Source: Prorocentrum cordatum
Lineage: Eukaryota > Sar > Dinophyceae > Prorocentrales > Prorocentraceae
Direction: 5' to 3'
Assembly: GCA_963575745.1 (NCBI GenBank)
Contig: CAUYUJ010017633.1
Coordinates: 127,001-191,000, forward strand
DNA: 64,000 nucleotides
Shown: in pieces, positions 54,310 to 63,827 of the stretch
Layout: each line of letters begins with the position of its first letter
How positions within the stretch are numbered: position 1 is the stretch's first letter
The notes under the pieces: model-generated
What the model saw: only the letters and a program-made list of their open reading frames with translations
The model's database searches: none
Told to the model about the DNA's origin: nothing
Position numbers and translations under genes: made by a program

Positions 54310-54450
54310 GTCCTCCCACAGGTGATTTTTCGAGGACAGATGAAGATAGTAACAACTGTTCGAAAATAGTCAAAAATACCAGAAAACTCGTCTCCAGAGT
54401 ACTTTTTAGACTATTTTTGAATATTCCTCCTGAAGAGGGACATGCCCGAC
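54301..54450. mobile_element. MITE-like element, copy 4 (short subtype)
   Basis: Ends GTCTGGCATGTCCTCCCACA and GAAGAGGGACATGCCCGAC. Core TCTCCAGAGTACTTTTTAGA and GAATATTCCTCCTG as in the copy at 19352. Flanks CTTAG and TGAA. Confidence 0.75.
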
Positions 54451-54802
54451 TGAACTCTCGGGGGCGCGCAAGCACGGATTAGCGATACATGGATTTGGCG
54501 CGCGGTCGCCAAATCCATGGATCGGGGGAGGTGCCCTCCCCACCATGCGGCCGGCGCCGCCGCGTTCGGCGGCGGAGATCCGCGATTTCCCATGGAAACG
54601 GGACCCCTCGTTAACCCACGCCCGCGTAGTCCATGCTTGCGGTCGCCTGAAACTCTAGGCCCCGCTGGGGCCCACCACCACGCCCCCCTTCCCATGCCGT
54701 GCCTCGGCCCGAGGGAGAAAACGCGCTTCACGGGCGCCTGCCTCGGGAGAGAACGTCCCGCGACGTCGGGACCGGGAGCGCTCCCTCGCCCCTCCCCCCT
54801 TG
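54451..54802. other. Spacer with perfect 13-bp hairpin
   Basis: 54488-54519 is CATGGATTTGGCG-CGCGGT-CGCCAAATCCATG. The rest is unrecognised. Confidence 0.6.
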
Positions 54803-54922
54803 GAGGAGGAGGAGGAGGAGGAGGAGGAGGAGGAGGAGGAGGAGGAGGAGGAGGAGGAAGAGGAGGAAGAGGAGGAGGAGGAGGAGCAGGGAGGAAGAGG
54901 AGGAGGAGGAGGAGCAGGAGGA
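54803..54922 (+). repeat. (GGA)n microsatellite
   Basis: GGA array leading directly into the dispersed element. Confidence 0.95.
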
Positions 54923-55730
54923 CCAGTGTAAACCCAAGCGTCATCAACGATATTGGAATGAACCCTCCCTCCAAGCTCCCTCTTCGTAGGCCCCTACAAC
55001 TGTTCATGCCCATTGAAAGAACTGCCGCTGCCTCGTTGGAAAACAACTGTTTGAAGACCCTGAAGCGTGCCAAAGCATTGGTCTCGGGATTTCTACGCCA
55101 AATATCAACCTGACTGCTGCGTCTTGACGATCCAGAATCGTGGCAGATCGCCATTTTTGGGACTTCGACACCGCACATCAACATAACTGTTGCGCACGCA
55201 TAATCCGGAATCCTTCCAAAACACCGTTTCTGGTACGTTGATCATGGGCACCGCGAAACTCTTGCACATGTTTAAAACGAATGTGCGCGGCGCTAAAACG
55301 AGAACCACATTTTGAAAAGGAATCGCCCTCAATCCGTGAAACTCTTGCAAATTTCTAAAACGAATGTGCGCGGGAACAAGGCGAGAGCCACATTTTGAAA
55401 ACGACCCGCCCTCAATCCGTGAAGCTCTTGCAAATGTTTGAAACGAATGTGCGCGGCGCTAAGCCGAGAACCACATTTTCATAACCACCCGCCCTCAATC
55501 CCTGAAACTCTTGCGCATTCTTAAACGAATGTGCGCGGCGCTAAGGCGAGAGCCACATTTTGAAAGCGACCCGCCCTCCGTCTGTGAAGCTGCTGCCACT
55601 GTTTCAGCTGCAGAATCATACATGGTGAGGAAGTCTCAAACGAAACGCCCAGCCCGCCCAAAAAACTTGCCCCGGGGTGCGACAGGGAGAAGTTATCTAC
55701 AAGGAGAAGGAAAAGGAATGGAGGAGGAGA
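54923..55730 (+). repeat. GGA-bounded dispersed element, copy D
   Basis: Begins CCAGTGTAAACCCAAGCGTC and ends GACAGGGAGAAGTTATCTAC...GGAATGGAGGAGG. Four ~82-bp units with GAATGTGCGCGG at 55279, 55362, 55445 and 55527. The most regular copy. Confidence 0.8.
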
Positions 55731-55789
55731 GGGGGTGAACCCTCTCCCATCCCCGACCCGCCGCCGGCAGACGACGACCGACGACGACG

Positions 55790-56140
55790 GCGGGCAGGGG
55801 CCCAGGCGGCCCCAGGAAGCCCCAGGGAGCCGCAAGGAGCCCCAAGACACCCCGGGAAGCCACACGGAACCCCAGGGGGTCTCGGGAGGCCACGGGAAGT
55901 CCCAGTGAGGCCCAGGACGCGCCGTGGAGCCCAGGGAGCCCCAGGGCACCGCTGGAGGCCCCCGGGAGCTCCAGAAAGCCCCGAGGAGCCCAAGAGAGCC
56001 TCAGGAAGCCCTGGGACGCCCCAGGGAGCCCTACGGGGCCTCAGGGAGCCTTGGGAGCCCCAGGAGGCCTCAGCAAGCTTCAGGGAGCCCCAGGAGGCCA
56101 CAGTTGGCCCCAGCGAGTACCCCCCCTCCACGCGGCAGCA
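55790..56140 (+). repeat. CCCAGGGAGCC minisatellite (GGCC family, block 9)
   Basis: GCCCCAGGGAGCCCCAAGA-type units, period 11-12 bp; a purine-shifted relative of the GGCC/CCAAGA blocks. Confidence 0.75.
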
Positions 56141-56704
56141 GGAAGCGCTGTTTCCTCAGTCCTGAGCGCTGCAGCCTATGGCCCTATGGCGGCTGAGTGC
56201 GGGCTCCCTGGGTCGCACTCAGGACATCGAACGTCACTTCAGCTCGATCATCGCGTGCGACAGGCGAACTCTGAAAGCATGGGGGGACGTGGTTGGAAGG
56301 AGCGGGGGGAGGCGGGGAGAGGGACGGAAGAGAAGCAGGGAGGGGGGACAGAGATGGAAGAGCAGGAAGGGGTAGGGATGATGGAGGTGTGGCAGATGGA
56401 TATGAGGGTATGGGGTATTGGCAGATGGGTATGTGCCGATATGGACATGTGTATTTTCGAATCTGCGTATTTTCCTGGGGTGGCAGAATGATCAACATAC
56501 CCTTTGATTGCTTGCTCCTGCGAACCCGCGTGCAGCGTCTGTGGACTGTCAGAACGCTGACCGTCCGCGTCGCCCACTGTCGGCTCGAGCAAGAAGAGAT
56601 GACACATGTGAAGAATACATAAGACTGACAAGCTCGCGAATATACGCTTTGCGGGTGGTAATCGACAGAGCAACCACCCCTCCGTAATTCTATGAGCGGG
56701 GGAG
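56141..56704. other. Spacer
   Basis: GGA/GGG-rich 56290-56370, then unique sequence; no gene recognised. Confidence 0.4.
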
Positions 56705-57165
56705 TCTTCTCCGAATTCATGTAAGGAGCGACGCGGGACTCCGTTCCACACTGTCGGGGTGCTCATGTGGCTGGAACGGGACTGTATATCATACTGTAGA
56801 CTACAAGCGGGGACCGCACACAACGAATTGTGCCACGGCCTTTCCGCGGGGGCAGGAGGAACGACTCCCTTTGCCGACCGTAGTCGGCAGAACAACCGTG
56901 TAAGGGTGAGTTAACTCCGAATTCTAAAACATACCGACGCGTGACCACAATGCTGAGGTGCTCCTGTGGTTGAATGGGGACTCCATCCCGGATGACAAGC
57001 GGGGGGCCACACACTAAAAACTGTGCGGTGGCCTTTCCGCGTGAGCAGGAGCAACGACACACTTTGCCGACCGTAGTCGGCAGAACAATTGTGCAATGGC
57101 GAGCCTACTCTGAATTCTTAAACGTACCGACGCGGGACTCCGTCTCGCACTGTCGGGTTTTTTAC
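56705..57165 (+). repeat. ~200-bp tandem repeat, 2.3 units
   Basis: GAATTC followed by ...ACCGACGCGGGACTCC recurs at 56713, 56919 and 57112. Full units hold TTTCCGCG...CAGGAG and the hairpin GCCGAC-CGTA-GTCGGC. Confidence 0.8.
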
Positions 57166-57211
57166 GCAACCTCTCCACATGCAGCTGACCTCCATGAGTC
57201 ACTCGAAAAAG

Positions 57212-57251
57212 CTAGAACCACGCGCGCGCTTCGCGCGCATTTAGGTTCTAG
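57212..57251. repeat. Short hairpin
   Basis: CTAGAACC...GGTTCTAG with inner GCGCGC arms around CTTC. Confidence 0.7.
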
Positions 57252-57530
57252 TCAGAGAGGCAATTGCCTTGTGCTCATCCGATGCCTACGCTTTATCTCG
57301 TAGTCCTATTCGGCTCTTTCCTCCTCTCCCTCCTCCTCCTCCTCCTCTTCTCTCCACAATTTTCATGTTCAGGAATTGCTGTAGAACTCACGTCGTCCTG
57401 ACCCCCGGCCTGCGAAGAAGCGCGGCCAACAACGGCGCTGCCTGCACCGTTCCTAGCGGATCCAGCACATCAGGCTGCTCCGCCAGTGTATTCCTCAACA
57501 AGAGCTCTCGCTCGGGACGTCATCAAAAGA
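57252..57530. other. Spacer
   Basis: Short CCT tract at 57325-57350; no gene recognised. Confidence 0.4.
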
Positions 57531-57532
57531 AC

Positions 57533-57690
57533 GGCCCCGGGGGAGGGTCCAAGAATGCCTTCTGACACCGTTTTTGAGAAATCTGGCGGCTCCTGCTGAC
57601 GATTCCCAAACTGGTGCGACATCCTTCAAACATCGGCCCCAAGGGAGGGGCCAAGAGTGCCTCCTGACACCGTTTCTGGCGAATCTTGCG
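57533..57690 (+). repeat. Two-copy ~102-bp tandem repeat
   Basis: GGCCCCGGGGGAGGGTCCAA...CTTCTGACACCGTTTTTG recurs 102 bp later as GGCCCCAAGGGAGGGGCCAA...CTCCTGACACCGTTTCTG. Confidence 0.8.
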
Positions 57691-58350
57691 AATCAAGCGC
57701 GCGCCCCCGCTTCTATGTACAGAAACTCCCGGTAAACTGCAGAGCGACCCGGTAGTACTCATCAGGATCATTGTTTCCGGGCTCCACTCTTCCCCCCTCT
57801 CCTTCTCTGACACTTGTTACTCGACCAGACACAAATGGCAGATGAGGAAAGCAGTGATGGTCAAGCGGAGAGGGAGATGGAGGGGAGGAGCGACGAGAGA
57901 GGAGGGAAGGAAGAGTTGGTAAGGACAGGTTCGGGAACCTGTGGCAGAATCTCAACAGTCGTGGACGAAGGCGAATCTGCACACCGCAAGCCACTATACC
58001 TTCGAGCCCGCTGCACCTGTCAGCTGGCTGACGGTCCGCGGTGCCGTCTGTCAGCTCGAGGAGAGGACAATACAGTGGAACATGTGTGGCCCCATCCCTG
58101 CATGCGTGGCACTGCCCACAAGCTCACGGAAGAGGAACAAAGGGGAGCAGAGCGACAGTTTGGAGGAACGAGGGAGGGGAAGGAGGAGAAGGGGCCAAGG
58201 CGCTGTGCGGAGATCCCTTGCGGCCCAACCTATATTTATGCAATGCATAAAAGCACAATGGCATGGTGCAGGTTCGTTTGGAACTGAGCGGGGGGCCGTA
58301 AAGTAGGGATCCACAACGTCCTCTCCGCAGGAACACCCGAGGCCTACCCT
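57691..58350. other. Spacer downstream of the ammonium transporter
   Basis: No gene recognised. Expected to contain the transporter 3' UTR on the minus strand. Confidence 0.4.
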
Positions 58351-59993
58351 TCAAGAGAGTACGCCCTCTTCGGGGAGTGCTTCAACGGAGTACGCCCTCT
58401 TCGGGGAGTGCTTGGCGAAATCCAGTCCGATATCCTCCGTCTTCTCGTCGATGCGTAAAGCGCCGGTCATCTTGAGCGCGAAGAAGGTGATGCCAGAGAG
58501 GGTGCCAGACCATGCGACGATGAAGATGATCATGAGGATGTGGGCACCGAGTGCCTTGCCGACCAAATTGCCCAAGCAAGGATCGCCAATGTTGCCAGCC
58601 GCGTCCACAGTCATGCAATCGAAGCCGCTCCAACCGTGGAAATGCTCGAATCCACGGCCCCAATCGAAGAGCACCGCGGCGAGCACGCCCCAAACGCCGC
58701 AAAGCCGTGAACTGGGACAGCGTCTACTGGGTCGTCGATCTCGAGCTTCTGGAGAAGCATGGATGAACCCTGGTACACGTGAGCGCCGATGAGCCCAATC
58801 GCAAACGCGCTGCCAGCCTCCACATTGCCGCATGGAGCCGTTATGGACACGAGGCCGGCCAGGATGCCATTGCACAAGCTGCCAACGTCGTACTTCTTCG
58901 TCATCAGATAGCGCAAGAAGAAGAAGACTGAGATACCGCCAGTCGCGGCAGAGATCGTCGTGTTCATGGCCACCTGTGCAGCCAGCAGGCCTGCCTCCAT
59001 ATTCATCTCGAGGGTGGATCCGCAGTTGAAGCCATACCAGCCGAACCATAGGATGAAGGTGCCCAGCACGACGAGTGGCAAACTGTGCGCGTCGAACTCC
59101 GCGGGCCGCTTGAAGCGGCCCTTGCGTGGCCCCAGCACGATGGTGCCCGCGAGCCCACTGACGCCGCCAGTGAGGTGCACGATGCCGCTGCCCGCGAAGT
59201 CGATGACCCCCACGTCGAACAGGGTGCTGATCCACCCGTAGCCCCAAGTCCATGCGACGACCACAGGGTAAATGAATGCGGACATCACGAAGGCGAAGAC
59301 CGCGTACGTGGGGCTCAGCACGCGCTCGGCGACCGCGCCGCTGACGATGGTCGCGGCGGCCGTGCAGAAGGCCCACTGAAAGAACCAGTTGAGAGTGGCG
59401 CCCGTGGGTGTGATGTTCCCGTCGGAGTCGAAGTCGTTGAAGCTGCTGGCGGCCCAGCCGTCGGTGCCCATGAAGCCTGGTGTGGTGTCAGGATCGGACG
59501 GAAGGCCATAGGCAATGGCCCATCCGAACCAAAACCACCCCAGCGTGCCCACGCACACGTTCACGAGGTTCTTCATCAGCACGTTCGACGCGTTCTTCGC
59601 CCTGCAGCTCCCGGCCTCGAGCATCGCGAAGCCCGCGTGCATGAACACCACCAGCGCGCCGCACAGGACCAGCCACGAGCTCGACATCGCGCTCTCCGTA
59701 GCGCTCAAGCGCCGGCCCTGGGCGCTTGCCAGCCGCTCCTCCGCCAGGCGCCGCTCCGCGCGCAGCTCCGCGCGCAGCTCCGCGCGCAGCTGCCCGCGCA
59801 GCTCCTCGCGCAGCTCCGCCACCTGCGCGCGCAGCCCCGCGGGGCCCGGGGCCCCTGCCGCGGGCCCGCCCGCCTGGAGGAGCCACAGCGCCAGGAGGCA
59901 CCTCTGGAGGCCTCGCAGAAGGGCCTCGAGGTCGCCGGGGTCGGCAGATCGCGCCGCGTCGCCGAGGCATCCACCGCTGCATCGGCGAGGCAT
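58351..59993 (-). CDS. AMT: Ammonium transporter (Amt family), one-base frameshift
   Basis: 547 codons if one base is restored. Amt proteins are trimeric 11-helix channels that take ammonium across the plasma membrane. Helix 1 is WLVLCGALVVFMHAGFAMLE (107-126); the family signature is DFAGSGIVHLTGGVSGLAG (Asp265, His273); the second pore histidine is in DAVPVHG (His429); the tail LRIDEKTEDIGLD is typical. Before helix 1 lie a short hydrophobic stretch (CLLALWLLQAGG, 32-43) and a charged helix (AQVAELREELRGQLRAELRA, 56-75), as in many algal Amts. The start at 59993 is the nearest in-frame ATG upstream of these; 59687 is an alternative. The frame breaks right after VHG at an AAA run (58701-58703, plus strand); one more A gives HGFCGVWGVLAAVLFDWG and a total divisible by three. 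A 31-bp duplication alters the last ~11 residues. No introns. Confidence 0.9.
58357..58413 (-). repeat. 31-bp tandem duplication at the transporter C-terminus
   Basis: GAGTACGCCCTCTTCGGGGA(GTGCTT) occurs at 58357-58382 and 58388-58413. The coding copy gives KHSPKRAYS; the second is read in another frame and ends ALPEEGVLS and stop. Confidence 0.9.
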
Positions 59994-60014
59994 CGGCGAC
60001 GCCTCGCCGATGCC
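59989..60014. promoter_or_regulatory. Perfect hairpin over the predicted start codon
   Basis: GGCATCGGCGA-CGCC-TCGCCGATGCC, 11-bp stem and 4-nt loop, overlaps the chosen ATG (59991-59993). It sits in a run of CATCGGCGAGG repeats, so it may be incidental; it could affect translation or argue for the downstream start. Confidence 0.4.
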
Positions 60015-60154
60015 AGCGGCGACGTCGGCGCGGGTGGCACGCGGGCCCGCCACGTCGAGCCGCGTCGCCCCGAGGCGTCGGCGGTGCGGCGCGACCTTTC
60101 GACCCCGTCTGCTCGGAGCCCGCCTGGGAGGGTTCGAACCTCGGCAACGGTTAA

Positions 60155-60328
60155 GTCGGGCGTGTCCCCCTACAGTGGGATTGTCGACGAAAAACAAAAA
60201 ATACCCCAAACATAGTGCAAAAATAGTCAGGGGACTATTTTTTGAGTATTTCTTGGCCTTTTTCAGGGTATTTTTGGGGTTTCTTTTATTTTTCGTCGAA
60301 AATCTCCCTGTAGGGGGACACGCCCGAC
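60155..60328. mobile_element. MITE-like element, copy 5
   Basis: Ends GTCGGGCGTGTCCCCCTACA and TGTAGGGGGACACGCCCGAC, perfectly complementary over 20 bp; arms extend to about 40 bp with few mismatches. Flanks TTAA and ATAA. Lies 161 bp upstream of the transporter start. Confidence 0.9.
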
Positions 60329-60920
60329 ATAAGGCCACGGCATCGGCATCGGCGCGCGCCGGGCTGCTGCGGAGGTGCAGAGCGGCGGCCGGGGAGGCGA
60401 CCACGCCAGGGAGCGCTCCGCGGGGGCCCCGAGCAACGAACGCTCGAGCTGGCGCGGCGGGGGCTGCCCGAAGAACGCCGGGCCCAAGGGCGCGGCGGCG
60501 CCTCGCTGCTGCTGCCGCCGTCGTCCTCCAAGCTTTTCCGCTGGCGAGGCCGCCCCCGCCGCCGAGGAATAGATACACGAGTTTTTTTCGGGAGAAGAAG
60601 GAGGGGCAAGCAAGAGGGGACGATCGCAACAGCTCTCGAGTCACCAGTGCACTCCGTGGCGACACGCGGCAGAGATTGACCAGCAGTTTTATTTCTTTTT
60701 TATGCATGAGCTTCTCGGCCCCTCGAACTGCGAGGCCTCTGCCGGCACGTCCCGCACGGACGCGGAGGCCGATGCTGCTCCTTCGGACGACGCGGGGCAC
60801 GACGGCGACGGACGCGGCGCCGAAGATTCGTCCAGGCTGGCGCGTGGTCGCTTGGCCAGCCGCGCCGTGGGCAGCGTTCCGCCTCCGCTGCAGGAGGTGG
60901 TCGCGTCCCCCCAGTCTTAG
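60329..60920. other. Spacer between two MITE copies
   Basis: GC-rich; the long minus-strand frame of the transporter stays open through here, but without a domain. No gene recognised. Confidence 0.4.
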
Positions 60921-61072
60921 GTCGGGCCTGTCCCCCTACAGGGGGATTTTTGACGAAAAATACAAAATACCCAACAACATGCTCAACAAATCCTCCAAAG
61001 ATGCTCAAAACATGGTCCCCAGGCTATTTTTCATAGCTACGCTTGACCCTCTTGCAGAGGGACAGGCCCGAC
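60921..61072. mobile_element. MITE-like element, copy 6
   Basis: Ends GTCGGGCCTGTCCCCCTACA and GAGGGACAGGCCCGAC; core GTCCCCAGGCTATTTTTC. Flanks CTTAG and TTAA. The 3' arm is diverged (CTTGCAGAGGG). Confidence 0.8.
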
Positions 61073-61239
61073 TTAACGCCCCAGTCTCTCGGGGGAGACC
61101 GTGGCGTCAGGCCTGGCTCGAGCTCCCGAATGTGTGCCAGTTCGCGGGGGCAGGGGAGTGAACACACGACGGGTGGCGGGTGCTGAGGGCACAGTCTCGG
61201 GCGGGGTGTCATGGGGGCGAGCGGGGGGGGGGGGAAGCG

Positions 61240-61410
61240 AGAAGGAGAAAGCCTTCTCGGAAGGCGGCGGGGCTTCTCAGAGGCCCTCACGCCTTCTGAG
61301 AAGTTTTTTTTCTGCCTTCGGGGAAGGCTGAGAAAAAACTTCTCAGAAGCCCTCACTGGGGAGGCTTCGAGAACTTCTCCGGAGGCAGGAACTTCTGAGC
61401 CGTCTAAGAA
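61240..61410. repeat. CTTCTCAGAAG inverted-repeat cluster
   Basis: Several arms of the type CTTCTGAGAAGTTTTTT and AAAAAACTTCTCAGAAG around CTGCCTTCGGGGAAGGCTG, forming a long stem near 61288-61350 with smaller repeats on both sides. A foldback element or decayed MITE is possible. Confidence 0.6.
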
Positions 61411-61829
61411 GGAGCCGCCCCTTCTCACTTCCCCCCCTCGCTCGCCGCCGAGGGTGCTCATGGGGGGGGGCCTGACTGGGGGATGAAGAGAAGGGCCTTA
61501 CACAGGGGCCCTTCAAGGCCCCTTTGGGAGCCAGCAGGGGCTCAAAATGGAGCCCCGAAGGGCCCATTCGGGGCCCTTTTCTTCTCCCCACCCTTGTAGG
61601 TCACCCCCCCCCATTACCACGCGCCCGAACGTCGGGAGGCTCGGGCCACTCGTGAACCCCCGCGTGTGCGGTCGACGACTCCTTGCGCCGCTTCGTCGAG
61701 CAGCGTCGCCTCTTCTCTTGCACTGAGGGCGAGGTCGCACACCGCGCCTGGCAAGGGGGGTGCGCCTCTCGCGGGCAGACGTGTGACTGACTGGCAGTCG
61801 AAACGCTGTCATAAGGAACCCTGCATAAT
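61411..61829. other. Spacer
   Basis: GGGGCCC-rich words near 61500-61580; no gene recognised. Confidence 0.4.
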
Positions 61830-61945
61830 GAACGAGGCCCCTTTCTTTTCCCCATAAGTTAAGCTTCCATTTCCCGCAGGAAAGCTAAGGAACACCTGAG
61901 ACAAACTGTAACACACTTCAAGAGCACTGAACCCCTCCACAACGA
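61830..61945 (+). repeat. Dispersed repeat pair P4, copy 2
   Basis: AACGAGGCCCCTTTC, CATAAGTTAAGC, CCTGAGACAAACTGT, GAACCCCTCC; counterpart of 44274-44375. Confidence 0.6.
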
Positions 61946-62454
61946 AAAGGGTCCCTTCTTCAGCGGCCCGGGGCCTTTCCGCAGGGTGGCGTTTTCTCCG
62001 TGATCTTGTCCCCAAACAAGTAGACGTCCGCTGGGCTCCACACTGGACCTTCAGTCCGCCAGCGCGGGATGCCTCGCCTATTCTGCTCCAACCCTCCGTT
62101 TGAGCTTGTCCGTCCTGCTCTATTTCTGCCCTCTCCTCACTGCCTCTGATGGAGAAGTGACCCTGCTCTTAGATCTCGTCATGGCGCAACTTCCATCCCT
62201 CTTCGAATGTCACATCCAATATCAACGTGCTGCTTCAATCGTGTTATCATCCGATCGTGTTATCCATCGATGGGCTAAGCTATATTGTTCCGACCTGTAA
62301 ATCCGTTCGCGTTGCCCTGGTGGATGTCTTTCACCTCGCCGGACTGAAGCATCTCAGTCACCTGGGAGACGACATGCAACATCCGCGCGAAAACGAGACG
62401 AGCACATCCGCTGCCGGGGGACGACAAGGCCAGCAGGTGAGCACATACACACGT

Positions 62455-62455
<1 letters not shown>
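61946..62455 (+). other. Spacer with a candidate exon end
   Basis: 62305-62437 is open on the plus strand (SVRVALVDVFHLAGLKHLSH onwards) and is followed by CAGCAG then GTGAGCAC at about 62438, a good 5' splice site. Unknown protein; low confidence. Confidence 0.25.
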
Positions 62456-62494
<39 letters not shown>

Positions 62495-62850
62495 GTACAT
62501 ATACACGTGTGTATGCCTACACTATATTTATACATAGATATATGTGTATTTACATGTATGCATGCATGCATGCATGTATGTATGTATGTATGTATGTATA
62601 CATGCATGCATGCATGTATGTATGCATACATGCATGTATGTATGTATGCATGCACGTATGCTCATACGTATATATGTATGTTTGTATGCATGTATGCATG
62701 TATGCATGCATGCATGCATGCATGCATGTATATATGTATGCATGCATGCATGCATGCATGCATGCAGGTATGTATGTCTGTATGTATGTATGTATATATG
62801 TGGTATATATACATGTATATACATATATACATTTATATGTAGCGCCCCCG
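62456..62850. repeat. (TA)n and (ATGC/ATGT)n microsatellite
   Basis: ACACATATATAT, then ATGCATGC and ATGTATGT tetranucleotides over about 270 bp, ending TATATACATATATAC. Confidence 0.97.
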
Positions 62851-62879
62851 CAACTGTGGAAAGGAGTAAGGGGGGCTAG

Positions 62880-63827
62880 CGCGGGAAGGGTCACGGGTGG
62901 GTCGCGGGGTGGGTCGCGGGTGGGTCGCGGGTGGGTCGCGGGTGGGTCGCGGGCGGGTCGCGGCTGGGTCGTGTGTGGGTCACCGGTGGGTCGCGGTGGG
63001 TCGAGGGTGGGGTCGCGGGCGGGTCGCGGGCAGGTCGCGCGGTGCGTCGCGGGTGGGTCGCGGGCCGGTCGCGGGCGGGTCGAAAGCGGGTCGCGGGCGG
63101 TGCGGGTCGCGGGGTGTCGCGGGTGGGTCGCGGGGGTCGCGGGCAGGTCGCGCGGTGCGTCGCGGGTGGCTCGCGGGCGGGTCGCGGCTGGGTCGTGGGT
63201 GGGTCACGGGTGGGTCGCGGGTGCGTCGCGGGTGGTCGCGGGCGGGTCGCGGCAGGTCGGGTCGAAAGTGGGTCGCGGGTGGGTCGCGGGCGGGTCGAAG
63301 GTTGGGTCGCGGGTGGGTCGCGGGCGGGTCGCGGGTGGGTCGCGGGTGGGTCGCGCCGTGCGTCGCGGCTTGGTCGCGGGCGGATCGCAGCTGGGTCGTC
63401 GGTGGGTCACGGGTGGGTCGCGGGTGGGTCGCGGGTGGGTCGCGGTGGGTCGCGGGCGGGTCGCGGGCAGGTCGCGCGGGGCGTCGCGGGTGGGTCGCGG
63501 GTGGGTCGCGGGCGGGTCGAAAATGGGGCCGCGGATGGGTCGTGTGTGGGTCACGGGTGGGTCGCGGGCGGGTCGCGGGTGGGTCGCGGGCCGGGTCGCG
63601 GGTGGGTCGCGGGCGGGTCGCGGCTGGGTCGTGGGTGGGTCACGGGTGGGTCGTGGGTTGGTCGTGGGTGGGTCGCGGGCGGGTCGCGGGCAGGTCGCGC
63701 GGTGCGTCGGGTCGAAAGTGGGGCCGCGGATGGGTCGCGGGTGGGTCACGGGTGGGTCGCGGGCGGGTCGCCGCTGGGTCGCGGGTGGGTCGCGGGTGGG
63801 TCGCGGGTCGGGTCGCGGGTGGGACGA
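62880..63827 (+). repeat. 11-bp GC-rich minisatellite (GGGTCGCGGGY)n
   Basis: Roughly 85 units of GGGTCGCGGGT or GGGTCGCGGGC with variants (GGGTCACGGGT, GGGTCGTGGGT, GGGTCGAAAGT). Because 11 is not divisible by 3, all three plus frames read the same 11-residue repeat, VGRGWVAGGSR. Not a gene. Confidence 0.95.

Noticed and set aside
60128-60145. Pol III B-box-like GGTTCGAACC next to a MITE
   Set aside because: The motif is a short palindrome with a T-arm-like stem, but no acceptor, anticodon arm or A box lies at a workable distance on either strand.
58611-60800. 729-codon transporter starting far upstream
   Set aside because: The extra amino-terminal part translates the MITE and GC-rich spacer; family comparison favours a start at 59993 or 59687.
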